A program made the translations under genes and the position numbers. Of a DNA stretch of 64,000 bases, positions 14,640 to 41,002 are shown piece by piece (the stretch's first letter is position 1; each line of letters opens with the position of its first letter). The stretch spans positions 496,001 through 560,000 of the forward strand of contig WIXG01000007.1 of the NCBI GenBank assembly GCA_009869945.1, given 5' to 3'. A model generated the notes under the pieces. It was not told the DNA's origin. It saw nothing but the letters and a program-made list of their open reading frames with translations, and ran no database searches. Source of the DNA: Mesaphorura yosii (taxonomy: Eukaryota; Arthropoda; Collembola; Poduromorpha; Tullbergiidae).

Positions 14640-15581
14640 TCAACAAATCCGAAAGGTCTCGCGAATTAGTTTGAGTCCCACGCCTCCGACAATGCCATAG
14701 AAGATTGAATTGAGAACTGCTAACGCCTGTTGTAAAAGAATAGAGAAGCTGGTAAATTACAACCGCATCGAGGCACTTTTGAGTGATACCAAATGAACTT
14801 ACTCCTGTCGCCCCTTTCCATTCGAAGCGCGGCTGGATGAGCTGATTGATGCAGATATTGCAAAGCCAGGAGTCGTATTTGACATCGTTCGCACAATCTG
14901 TAATGTCCTCAATTCCTGGGGGAGGAGGAATAAAAAGCTTTGCGCCCGGAAGCTTCACGTTCTCAAGCTCAAACGTTTTTTCCGCCATGGACTTTCCAAT
15001 GTCGCTTACAAATCCAGGCAGCCTACACGTTGAATTCGGCTCATTATAATGGCTACGACAGCAATCTCCGATTGCAAAGAAAATCCAAATTGTTGCTTGC
15101 AGCACGAGCAGCCCAGATATTAGAAAGCATATTGCAGCGTAGAAGTGTAGTACTGCGTCCTGTTAAATTAAATTTAATAATGAGTCCGTAATGCAGAAAT
15201 GTCGAGGAAGATGCACAAAGGCAAGACAAAGTAAAGGCTTACAATTATCCTGATGATCGATGAATGATTCCGGTCAAGAAGCAGAAAAAGTGACAGTGAT
15301 ATGAACGAAAACACGACTCCAGCAATGCTCAGGGCAAAAAGGCCGTACTCCTTCCAGGTGGAATCCACAATTTCCTCCTGCAAATCTGTTGGCTGCGTCC
15401 GCCATGATAAAATTATGACGCCGCAACCAATTCCCTATTTTCAGAATAGAAAGGGTACACACAACTATTAACCACGGGAGGTGGCTTTCAGCTCTCCACA
15501 ATTCCAACTTCTATACTGCCTTACCAAGTTAATACATTTTGCAATGCCAGGCGTGGATTTAAGGTAGGTTGTATTTGGCAT
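14640..15581 (-). CDS. MARVEL-like four-pass membrane protein
   Basis: Four exons join into 230 codons: 15525-15581, 15243-15434, 14803-15159, 14640-14726. All junctions are GT-AG and all are phase 0. An in-frame TAA lies 12 codons before the chosen ATG. The N-terminus (YLKSTPGIAKCINLG) resembles the start of MARVEL-domain proteins (MAL/CMTM/plasmolipin type). Hydrophobic segments lie near residues 12-29, 49-72, 86-113 and 203-222. The loop between segments 3 and 4 is long (about 90 residues), has several cysteines and an NST glycosylation sequon, and fits an extracellular loop with both ends cytosolic. MARVEL proteins act in vesicle transport and membrane apposition; the role of this one is unknown. 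The family call rests on topology and the N-terminal motif, so another tetraspan family is possible. The exon structure is much surer than the name. Confidence 0.8.
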
Positions 15582-18312
15582 TGTCCAATTTAAAGTGCCG
15601 TCTTCAGATTCACTCACTAATTAGTGTACCCTCCACACGGGGAAGCCGTTGTATTTGCGATGCGGAATTAGTAATGGCGACAGCGCAACATCTGCCTGGA
15701 TTCCGGATCAGCAACTATGAAATCAAAGGACGTATGAACTTGAATTTTGTTTATCAGGATAATATGCTCATTTCTACATCCATATCACAGCCACAAGTAG
15801 ATTGTAGACGCAAAATACATTCGGGCATTCTCAAAGTCTCGTCAAAAGTCAATGGTGGTGGGCCTCAATTATCTCTCTACGATTGCGTAGTTCTTGTAGG
15901 GTTAGATATCGGCCATTACGCGTGTAGTATTGCGCGAGCACACACTATTGCATTGACATTTGATATCATAGCTACAACACTGCGACCATGGACTATGGAC
16001 AGGACGTTTTAGACTAGAGGATTTAGATTGCAAAACTTTATCTTATCAGCAGCTGCTCTTTCCTAATGCAATGACGAGGCCTTCAGTTGTTTTGTCGATT
16101 TGCGCTAAATTGCTCATCAGGATTAGAATGAATGATTTTACGAGAATTCACATTTAATGGCCATTATTGCAGGTCTCCGCGAATGCGATTAGATAGAGCG
16201 GAAAGTGTGGCTTGGAAAACGTGACGTGTGTTTTGCGTGGCAAATGTCGACGTACAAGCCGGATACACAACTTCAAAGCATAATTGCATTCACATGGCAA
16301 ATGCCCATAATAATCCACCGACGGTGAACAATATTGGAGAGAATTCAGTCAATTAGCCAAACTTGGTCATGTGCATGTGGATGAGTTTCTTTCATTTCGA
16401 TCAATTGGGAGCAGTAGCATCAAAACGTGCTATGCTATTTGTCGATGATGACCTGCCGACTGCTGACGATAGTGAATTGGAGTTGCCGATCAGTGTCGTT
16501 GGATGAAGGCAATAAATTAGTACTCAAAAGTACTTTACAAGTGTAAATCATCATTTGAAAGAAGATCAAAATTCACAAAACTTGCTTTTGCTTTTATTAA
16601 TTGCTGCTCAACTTTTCACTATTAACTTGATTACTTCAACATGTACAGCACATCTGATATTTATTGAGTTCAATATTCTTGTTCGTTCTGTTCTGACTTT
16701 TGGTATTTCCAATTGTGCACCTCGTCCTCCGACTTCGACTTGACTGCGCTGTGTCGTGAGTGCGGCGCGGCTGCATTGTTGTATAATAATGCACTAATAC
16801 GTTTACTAAATGCATCGGCGAAAGGGAAATCTGGTCTGCAGTTTGGACTGTAAACTTGTAAAGACAAAAAGCAAAAAGTGGAGTAGACACGTTCGAAATT
16901 GGTTCTTTCATTATTCTCCATCTCATCATCATCAATATCAAATTATTACAAAGCGATCGATTAACAAGTTTTTACGTAACGAGTGCATTCTGACTTGACT
17001 TGCCTCGCCTTGCCATCGCCGTACTCTCAATTGTTAGGTAATCGAAAGAAACGACTGGTATGCATTCATAAGTGGCCTACCCAGCCGCACTTGATAACTT
17101 CCGGACTTTTGCAGCGTGCGTGCGTAGTAGCAAAAAATGAGCAACGAGCAACTCTTGGACTTTAATGGACTTGTGATTAAAGTGATGAGGAAATGAAATC
17201 TGCAGGCAGGGAGACAAGTAACAAGTTGTTTCTTGTTGGTGGTTTGCTGACGTGATGCTCTGCTAGTGATTGACACTAATTTCGGGTAATCAATGCAATA
17301 ATTGCATATTAAGTGCTGATGCTTGTGGTTCTACAATCAATCAACGGAGATTCTTGCTAAATGCAGTGAAAACATTGCATCAAGTTGGCAAGGACGCCGA
17401 CCGGAAGTGGATTGGCATTGTCTTTGTGAATAAATTGTTTTAATGATTTCTATTGGAGTCTAGTGCACGGGCACAATTACAACAAATAGTCAAGAACGAA
17501 GTTGTGCCGAGCGAGTCGAATTAAGACTGACTAAAGTAAATAATGTTAAGGAATTTTGAAGATTAGTAGGAATAGTTTTAGTTATATTTTACATGATTTT
17601 ATATTTATAATACATGGTCACTAGGCTTACTCAAGTCCAAATCGTATCCGACACTCGAAGTCTCACTGGAATCATTTCACGCTGCAACAACCTGAACTAA
17701 ACTATCTTTATGTTAAAAGACTGCTTATCTTGGCTTTCTTAGTTGTTAAGCTAGACTTGATTAAATATCTTGAAGCTAACGCGTGAACTAAATTAATATA
17801 TGGCTTGCCATAGGCATGGCATAAAATTTACGACACACCGATTCCAATCTAGTTAATGTCATCACAATTAAGCATTACATCGTCACATCTTGCAATGCGG
17901 TGCAATGATGCAGTGAAATGAAGTACGTGGTACGTGAGTGATTGAGTATAAAATTCCTACCACTAATGTACAAGTATTGCAAAATATGTGTGAATAAATC
18001 TGACATTTACAGCAATTGACAATTTGACAATGGCTCTACAATTAAAATTGAACGGTTGATACATAAAGCTATTAGACAACGGCGATAAACTGCCAAAGAC
18101 GGGCTGAGTGGGAGCAGCATTTGGACACTCGTGTTTGATTACAACTTTACGATTCATTTAATTACGCAAGACAGGTAATTGAATTAGGCAAGACCATCTA
18201 AGATTTAAGAGCCGAGATTGACAGTTTTGCATTGGAAACAGAACCAGCTTGATTTGGCTTTTTTTCTACGGAACTTCCGCGGACTTGCAGTTAACTAACA
18301 AATTAAAACAGC
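15582..18312. other. Intergenic DNA between the MARVEL-like gene and eya
   Basis: About 2.7 kb with no supported gene. A plus-strand open frame of 147 codons at 15569-16012 lacks an ATG start and has no recognisable product; at this base composition a frame of that length is expected by chance. The stretch should hold the MARVEL-like promoter and 5' UTR and the end of the eya transcript. Confidence 0.5.
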
Positions 18313-18318
18313 TTTAAT
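18313..18318 (-). terminator. Poly(A) signal ATTAAA of eya
   Basis: On the minus strand ATTAAA lies about 66 nt beyond the eya stop codon. It is the common variant signal and sits at the usual distance from a short 3' UTR. Confidence 0.5.
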
Positions 18319-18383
18319 AAATAAATCTATCAACAAAAATCACAGACATCTTCATTTTGCCATCCCTCCACGCGCCGAAGATA

Positions 18384-31489
<13,106 letters not shown>

Positions 31490-34400
31490 GATTCACTGCC
31501 ACCAATTTAGTTCATTAAGATACGGAAGTATTCTGTTCTTTGCTAATATTCGTTTACAGCCGAGTAAAGCGCATAACGCGTAATTTGTCTCATAACAATG
31601 TGCAATGCAAAAAATAACATGAACCGTGGAGTTTTAGCAGGTTAAGATGAAATTTCACGTTGCTGCTGCCGGTACATGCTCAGATTTCATTCTAATTCTC
31701 TGGTTGCACTTTTTTCAATAACATCTCTTGAACTCGACGCAACGAATGACTCGACTCAGGTTCGCGTTGCCTTGCGTGATCCGACAGCATGCAATGCAAG
31801 CGCTATTAAATTACACTCTTTAACACTAAAATGTTAATCTTTGACTTGTTCACAAGCGTAGCAGGGGGAAATGAAGATCTGCGACTGAGAACTGGGTCAG
31901 TCGAACTTGAGAAAGACGCAAAAGGTGCAAAAATACTGCTAAGCTTTTGTTTCGTCAAGATGCAGTCAACAGGCAAAAATAACTTTGACTAAAGCTGATG
32001 TATCTCACGATGTCTCCATCAACGGACTGATCACACGTGAAAATGAAATTCCGGTGTGCAAGTCAGCCGAACAAAGAACTCACGTCTCTCACTTTGATTG
32101 AACAGACATCGAAATCGAGGAAAGAAATGTACCGAGCTTTGCCTTGCAAAAATACGCACACATTACAGAATTGACAGAAAAGTCAAACACCAGAGAGGGC
32201 CGTGAATTAAGCAAAACCAGTGGATGCGGTATACAATGCCACTGCCAGGCAGCGAGGGTCAAAAGGTGAGTTATACAAAATTCGATTCACAGTGCGTACA
32301 GAACGACTACGGCCACGGCTGCTACATTTGTTCTCCCAGACTCATACGTATCCTATCGCGTATCGTGTCATGTCTAACGACATGTTAACTGTAGCATTAA
32401 AATCATTTGGTGTGACGAAGTGAGAAAATATTATGACGAGACTTGTGAACTCAATCTGCAGCTAGCACATTGCAGCAGAGACGAAAGGGTGCATCGACGT
32501 CGACGCACGAACACATGGAACTGTTTAATGCTTGAAGCCCACGTCCGTCAGCATTTCTAATCTTCGCTTGGTTTCTTTGCTGAGATGGAGTTTAGATTTT
32601 ACGAATAAGGCGCAAAATTCTGCTACGCTGCTCTGTGCTTAACGACTAGACTTTTTATTGCCTGTTTTCTGCAATTCGAAAACAATTCGCCAGGCTCCTA
32701 ATTCACTGCTGTTTTTACGTGTACGCGTGATCTCAAAGTCTTTGTCTTGTAGCCACTTTCTGATGTTGTGGCTTAAGGTAACCTTGCGTGATCTTTCAAT
32801 CGAAGCCTGAGCTTGTTTTGTTCATTTACAACTCCAGAGACGCTTGCATTCGAATTTGTCACGGTTAGGTCGTGTCATAATGTGGTTGCGTTTGTACAAT
32901 TTTCACACTTGCGTCAAAATATGAAGTGAAAATGCACAGCGGCACAGATCGACAGCACGTTGTCATTCGTCGTCGTCATGTCCTTACTCGTGATCATGAT
33001 TTAACAGATTCAGAAAGTTATTATTTAATTTCATGAGTTCATTTTTTCATTCTTCTTCTTACTTGAGACACTTTACATTTAGCGCTAATAAAACCGTGTG
33101 AAAGAAACAAAGGATGAACTCATGTCTCACGTATACAGCGGCTGTGGATATATTCTAATCTACAATTCTAAAGTTGAATTGTATCATGTGCCGGCATGCG
33201 TGTGCGTGTAAGTAACTTTAAGATATGGTTGTGAGACAATGAGAGCAGAACAAACTTACATACTTCTGGAATTGGTCGATTACTCCATTCACCTTTTGCT
33301 TGCGACACGGATGAAGATGAAGACGACGAACTGTCTCTGCGTTTATGATTGCAATTGTTGTAGTTCACTAATTCGTTTCTTGCCCGCACACTTTGCTTCA
33401 ATCCCGCGGAATATTTCATTTTCAGTCATTCATAATTTATGAGTCGTGTTTCTTTTCTGCACGTATATCGTGTCTCACTTTTACTCTTTGCTTGCACTTG
33501 ACACGTGGAGAATTATTCATCTCTTCTCGTGCCAATGTAGTGGCAGAAAATGCGCTGATCCTGTGCGATTTTTGATTTCACAATCACAATTCACGATAAA
33601 GACGAGCAGAAGTCAGCGTTTACTACCGACGCACGTGTTGCTTATGTTAGTCATACAAAATTAAGAAGACGTTCAATGAAACTTTGGCGGGAATGTAAGT
33701 TTACGGTAAAAGTTCTAACAAAATGAGAAAATTCGATCAATACCCAAGTGCTAATTTAATTGATTAATATGCAAACCGAAAGTTAAGCCCTTGAGTCACT
33801 CGGCACGAAAAATTGTCGGTTCTGGAACATGAGTATTGTTCCACCAAACTGCAACCGAACGAAGATGAACCTTCCTCGTTTCTTGTTGGTTCTTCTGTGG
33901 AAACACTTTCCGTGATCTCTCACAAATATACTACGCAGAGGAGAGAAACAACAGCGTTTGCGTTGGGAGCACCAAGTGCGAGTTTCCCAAAAAGAGAGAT
34001 GAACAGGGCAACCAGCATCGACCGTGGCAGTGCGTGGAGAGAAGAGGGCCCTCCTCTTTTTACGTGTTTCTTCAAATTCATTGGAAGTCTCTTTGAATTG
34101 GTTGGTAGTGGTTGTTGGCATCGTTTTGGGGAGTTAAACTACCAACAGCAGTCGAAGAGCGAACGAGAATAATAATCGTGGTACGAGCAGCAAGAGTTTG
34201 CAGAGCAAAGTGTGAAACTTGCTCTCTGATGATGCGATGCGATGATGCATTTTCGCCTGCCTGGGCTGGTTGCTGTTCTACTCTCGCCCTGCTCTCCGCT
34301 TGCTGCTCCGAAGAGATCAGATCGGGTGTACATTAAAGTGGAAGGCTCGGTTTACAAAAACCGGGTAACGCAATAAAATAACGACTCAAGTGCGTTCATT

Positions 34401-37400
34401 AAAAGCATCGACTCCACTCTACTCTAGAATGCAAGTGGTTTCTGAAATAAAGTGATCGAGCTGCGCGTGGGACTGACCCAAGTGGCAACTAGAAGTTATG
34501 TGCCGAGTGTGGCCAAGCGCAGTCCAAGTCCAATGCCCAATGCGTTCAGAACCCTTTTCACTAATTAAGAGCACTGAAGTTAATCATTTACTTTTCGCGG
34601 ACGTCTACGTCGTGGTTGACAAAAAATAATTGCTGCTTGTGTTTGCAAACAAGCTCTTTATATAATAATAATTTTTAAGTTATTACATGTTTACCAGCAA
34701 TAAGATAACCATCGAACAAGGCAGATCTTGCTAAAATGCTGCGGCCTGGCTACTTTTCTGTGCCGGATTCGAGGGAACAGGTTCTAAGTTTCCCATGTTA
34801 TTGTTTCAGTGTAAAGATACGAGTACAAGTACAAATAGGAACGTTTCCTAATCTAATAATTGTTTCCTGCGACCCCTCTGTTCTTTTCTGTTCTCACCCT
34901 GTTTCTGCTTCAAAATAAGACATAAGTTTTCAATTTTTCTTGTCTAGGATTCTGACATTGACATTCGTCTGACACAAACATATTGCACTTTACACGTACA
35001 GTTTCGTACAGGGTCGGGAGTAATCCAGAATATGCTGTACGAGCTATGCAGCAATGCGGTAGAATACGAACATGGAAACCCTTCGTGGAAATATTTTCGA
35101 ATTAATGGAGTAGGTGGGAAAATGCTGCACGGATTTTTGTTCCTTTGGTTGGATTTCGCTTTAGCTTCGTTTATGACATGATGAATGTGTAGTTTGGTTA
35201 GTGGAATGATTGATGTGCTGAAAATGTACTGTATACACTACAAAGCTTCAACTTTTACGTATCCAAGATACGAGGACTACTCAAGCTATATGGGAAAGTG
35301 CATTTGTTCTTGATATGAAATACCGAAATACGTATGACAGATTTGCAAATGTGTCGAAGAGATTAACATTAAACGGACGAGTAGAGCTAAGGCGAAAAAC
35401 CACTGAGCCGTGTTATCACTTGAACTTTGTCATACCCCACATGGCATGTCGCCATCACCGTTCTCAATGCCGTCTTGCAAATGATGAATGAGTGAGGCTC
35501 TCGAGAATCCTGAGAAAGAAACGGTACGCCAAGTTTACAACCTTGAAGAAACTCCGCATCGGAACGAAAAAAGTGCTCTGACGATTCTAATGATTCCGAA
35601 TTTAATTAGGTACTTGAATCTGTGCCCGTCTGGTAACGAGTAGGATTCATTGAACAATGAATTGAAATATCATCGCGCAGAATTCATAAAATGGTGGAAT
35701 GTTTTCGACTTTCCAATAAAAATCCATTCATTTTCGAAAATTGAGACCCAGACACCGATGTTTACGGGTTCTGTTGAGCATTTCATGGATCATTTGATTT
35801 TGAACGAGCTAGTTCGCACTAAAATGTGCTTCGTACTCCGGCGGAGGTTTTAAATGACACAGAAATAGATATAGAACAAGGTGACCTTTCATTTACGATG
35901 TTGTCTGATTATACGACATGGAGGGTGGGGCCATGTGGTTCAAAATGTGGACCAGAGGATATTATTTCCAGGAGAGTGACGTTGTTTCTGTTAATACTGT
36001 AAAATTCTGTCCATTAACACGAATCCAGCCGGAACACGACACCAAACCACAACAAAGCTCAGCACAGGAACAGGTAAACTGAAAACATGAAGCATTAGAC
36101 TTTGAGGGAGCCCAGAAAGAATGAATGAATGTGTTTTGGACTTTGTGGTTGCCAGTATCTGCAAATAATTACAATTATTCTCTTCTCTTGTTCAGATCAT
36201 TGCCTAATTTCACTAATTTGAGAAAAGGCATAAGCGTATTACTGTTTTAAGCCAAGCATCTATGGTAAGTTGTGCCCGGAATTGTGGGACGTCATTTGGT
36301 TTGTCAAAAATGTGGTTCATACAGAAAACAGTAGTAATCAGTTTTCGCGCAGCAATCTGATTTACACCATACAACACCATGCTACTGTAATGTCACGGAA
36401 GGAATCGCTGATACGAACTCAAACGCGAAAGACCAAACATCAGAAGATAAATTAAAATGATGGGGAAAGCCCCGGACCGGAGACCTGAGCTAAAGTCACA
36501 CTTTTGTTTATTCAAGCTGTATGCAGCAACCAGGGAATGGATCCATTAGCCAACTGCGAACCTACAATTTTGCTAATTGAATTCAAATACAGACCTCAAA
36601 CACAAACACAGACATGACGTCCACGTCTTCATTCCGATTTTGTTTTCCAAGAGACCTCACATTCGGCGTGATCAGTCCTCACCTAAGAAAGTAGCGAAAA
36701 TATAGCAGTAAAAGCGTAAAATTCAGTCGTAAAGCCATCAGCTTCGTTTTAGACGCTTTAGCCTTTCGCCTGTCCTTGAAGCAGGACTGAACATTTTGGA
36801 AAACAAGCTCTAGTTTGTCCAAGCCAACAGGAAAGAAGTTGGAAGTGTTCGGCTCGTTGGCTTTCCCTTTGCTTGCCTTCGCTCACATCGATTCGGTCCG
36901 TCTTGTCTTTCTTTCTCTACAGCTCTTACTTTGACATGTTGTCAGTTTTCCACGGTAATTACGCAACTAATGAATTCCTCTTGCGCACTGCGGCTTTATT
37001 CTCAGAATAAACTCTCTTCTTTCTGTGTCTTCTCTTTGCTTGTACAAGTAGTCTGCAAGTCAGCACTCAGCAGTATAACTTGCTAAAAATAATGGCCAAA
37101 TTCACTAGTATGTAAACTGTCATAACAAAAAATCAACTCCAAGACGGCGAATGGAGCGCGGAACGGAGAGATGACGATCTTGCTCATCTTCATCATTTTC
37201 AATGAGCAACGTAATTTTCTGACACTCATTAAGAAATTACGACAAAATTCCGACGTGTCTTCATGTTGTATAATGAGGCCTCGTTTCCATCCAGCCTGAG
37301 CCTGCCTCCTCTCAAATACGGTCTCTGACAACGATCTGACTGAGCGAGCCTAAAATAAATCCTTAAATCCGTAATGATTATTAGCTCGATCTAACCCCTT

Positions 37401-40400
37401 TCGAGTTCGGCTTTCAGATTCAAAACAAGTTTACGCTGGGCTCACAACGACGGCGCTGAAACGCTGACATGCTCAACCAACATAGCATTAAGCACTGCGG
37501 CGACTTGGGTCTGAAATATTTTTATTGGTGTAGTTTATGTTTATGGTTTCGCGTGTGCACTTAATTTAATGAAAACAAGTATCAAGATTTTAGATTCGTG
37601 AGCCTATGAGCCAAGCGAGGGGACGATCCGAGGGAATAATCACACATCTTTAAAGATTTCAACTCTTCTCCTATTCACATGCACGTACGAAGCCGAAACA
37701 TGTGTTTCGTGGTAAAAGTACATGCACCAATACAAGAATCGTCAAATTGCTGTACGTGTACACTACAAAATGCTGTCTTGCTTTGAATTATCTGAAGCAA
37801 GATTATAATCAATTCCATTTATTTACTTCGAAGAAGGTCCAAATCCAAACGCTGCATTTTGCTTCACTTAGCATTATCACAGCGTACGTGAAGGAAAAAG
37901 TTGAAAATCAGGTTGAGTAATTTCCTTGCACTTGAGCATTTCCATTTTTAGTGAATTCTCGAGATGACGGTAGAAAAACAAAGACAGCAACAATGTCACA
38001 GGTGTTTTATTTTTATTTTACAATGTGTTTGGCAGCAATAACAATAACACATGTGTACGGGAGAGAGACAAGATGTCTGAACGAGCTGAGCCAAGCTCGA
38101 GCTCCATTCTCCTGCAGTGTTTTCTAGATTGTGGAAACTCCAGCAGAATAAAAACTGAAATCTTTCGGAGCAGGTATGCAAATATAGCTAAGAAATCCGT
38201 CCGTTCACAGAAAGGGAGAAAGAGAATTTGACAGGTCGAAGTCACCAGTCGCAGTGCTCAGAAGCACAAGCGCAACACTGCGTTGAATGAATTTGAATTA
38301 TGTTCGCCTCAATTGGCCGTCGCATGCACCCATGCACACGTACGTGTGGAATGTGGTTGGAATTTGGGATGAGAATAATTATGAGACAATGATAAAGGAG
38401 TTAATGTGTAAACCTCATTTATCCGGTCATAGTCACATCATACCAGGAATCAAATCAAGCCAAGCCAGGCAAGTCAGTCTGTCTGGTTGTCGCAGTCGTC
38501 GTGAACAAATTGCAGGAGAATAATTCCACACGTGACCATCACAATAAATAATCACCTCAAAACTCGTATGGTACAGCCGCAGCCCAGTCGCAGGCTTGCT
38601 ATCAAGATGAGAAGGTGACAATGTACTTGACAACTTGAATTTTTCATAGAAACAATGCAGCTCGAGCAGGGTCGCAGAGATAAGGCAGGACAAGAGATCA
38701 GGATCCATCTACTTAACATGTACGCGTTCGGCGTATGCATATGCGTACGTGTTTTGAACATGTTGGTTTTCGTTTTAAGGTTTTCACCCCATGCTGAGCT
38801 CTCCCAGATTTACGATGACAATTCCCGCAGTTCCTTCCCTCCATGGATTCTCTTTTCTCTATCTCTCATCCATAATAATCATCATTATCAAGGCTCGAGA
38901 TCGTGAACTTTGCTGTACGCCTGCGTTTTCTACCATGCGCTTTGGGGTTTGTATATTTTTAAATGCCCTATCGGACATAATCATTTATAATGGTGGGCAG
39001 TGGGCTCTGGTGTATGGTCCATGGAGATTGGAATTTAACCGTGTCGTGCCAGACTCAATAGTGCCCGCAATTCAATAACGCTATGCACGCACTCGCACTC
39101 ATTTAACGACCTCACAACCGCTGCGGCCCCGCCGTTGTTGATGAGGGCTCCTGACTGTGATCCTATGTTGAGCATTGACAAGCACAGCCGAGCACAATGG
39201 TAATATGAATGATTACCTTTTGTTATGACTTCATTTTCACACCTGCCTTTGGCCTGCATTTGCCCTTTATGATTTGGACGGGCGAAGGGACAGACTCAAA
39301 ACCAAGCATAGCCGAATCAAGCAGCTCAGTTCGGCCGGTCATTCATAACGGCCAGCGAAAAGTGCAGTGCAGTGAAATATTGCCTGCATTGTTGTCCTTG
39401 TCAATACTGTGCTCAAACCTTTCAATCTTCAATGGATTTCGGTTCCAGCTTCCAACCTTCCTCTTACTATTGTTGCTGGAATGTTGATTATGACAACACA
39501 CAATGCAATTGCCCACGCCACCCGCTGCTGGCATTCATCGATTTTGTATTTACTTACAAATAAATCAATCTCGAGTGGTATTCATGCCAGGTACAGTACA
39601 AGACGAAAGCTTATTACGCAAAATCTTAATAACCACCATCCTCACAGAATCGATTTCTGCTTTCTGCTATAACCATTTAGGTACGAATCGGAACTCGATA
39701 TCGAAGGAGCTTGAATTTTATGTTCCTGGGCCTCATTGTTTAATTGTACCGTATATCTGGTGATATTGAATTTCAGCGCGTATTGCTTCCGTATTCCGCG
39801 TGCGTAATCCACAATTTAACAATCAATTACATCATTATTTCGTACAAGGGCTCGGCTCAGACGCAGACCCGGAAACATTTGGTTTAATTGCACTGCAGCG
39901 GCAATAGTGCAGGGCAAAATGTGTATACGTTTCAACTAATTAAATGCTGCAAATGCATTTCGACAACTAATGATTTGATTTCTCTGGGGCAATGCAATTC
40001 TAACGACTCTAACAATCCCATCCGAGACATTATTGATTATGTTTGGAGGTAAGCACAATTTCAACCTTATTACAGCGAGGACTAGAAAATCAGAACAAAC
40101 TTCGAACCTTCGACCCCTTCGTCCTTAATTAAGACAAGCCGCACGCAACTTCAACTCCCTCGCGAGCAATAATTAACATTAAAAATGAAGTGCGGCAACG
40201 AAGTGGGTCCAATAAATCATGTCCATTATTTTTGTGCGCTTTCCATCGAACGCGGTCGCGCTCGCCTTGAACGAGTAAGTGCTGTGGTTTGATAAGGATC
40301 ATTTGTAATTCAGAGCATGCGAGATGGGAGTTGCGTCCAATTCATATTCATAATACATACAAGACAAGACACTCGCACTCGGACAAGTCCACTTTGCTTT

Positions 40401-41002
40401 CACTCGCCATCTCGTCTCACTTTGTTACACACACATCATTTGACAAATTGAAAGCGATGGTAAAAAAACCACACACAAAGATTCCATCTCGCCTTTTCAC
40501 CTCCTCTGTTGCCCACTGCTCCCTTCTCTCAGTCAAAAAGTTTACGACGACCACCGACGCACGTAACAAATACCAAATACGCTCCACCACTTTGCCACAT
40601 CATGCATGATGTCCTCGTGGAACGGATGGATGATTATTAATGATAAGTTCTCACTCAACTCTTTACAAGCATAAACCGAGGCGGAGGCGATGAATATCAC
40701 CTCCGCGCCGCGATCATGACGGACGAAGAAATCTACAGGAACGTTCAGAAAAGGAGACAAGACATTTATTTCACCAACACCATTTCTTCATCAAACAAAA
40801 ATCTTTCTTCGAACGCATTTGCTATCTACAGCAACTTCAGATTTTACTCATACCTCATTAATAATCGTTTCATTTCGGGCTCAGTACAGGCAACTCAAAA
40901 TACTTCGTCTCGAGTTAAAAATCAACAAACCAAGCTTCAGACTCGTTCGGAAGCTTTGAATTCAAAAACATGAGGATTCTCGTTCAGAGTTTAATCAAAT
41001 CA
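31490..41002. other. Gene-poor 5' flank of eya
   Basis: I see no supported coding exon. Open frames on both strands at 33.8-34.3 kb overlap each other in GC-richer DNA and have no recognisable product; this patch could be a promoter or 5' UTR exon for eya, but no start signal proves it. A fragment at 35.65-35.85 kb was considered and rejected. The remainder is AT-rich with scattered short repeats. Confidence 0.5.

Noticed and set aside
15569-16012. 147-codon plus-strand open frame upstream of the MARVEL-like gene
   Set aside because: It has no ATG start, no recognisable product and a length expected by chance. Its beginning overlaps the first MARVEL-like exon in antisense.
33783-34336. Overlapping open frames of 112-119 codons on opposite strands
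   Set aside because: No recognisable product on either strand. It could be a promoter-proximal GC-richer patch, but no start signal supports it.
35650-35853. Open frame encoding FIKWWNVFDFPIKI, considered as a transposase fragment
   Set aside because: No second conserved block, terminal repeats or target duplication was found, and the hint rests on one short stretch.
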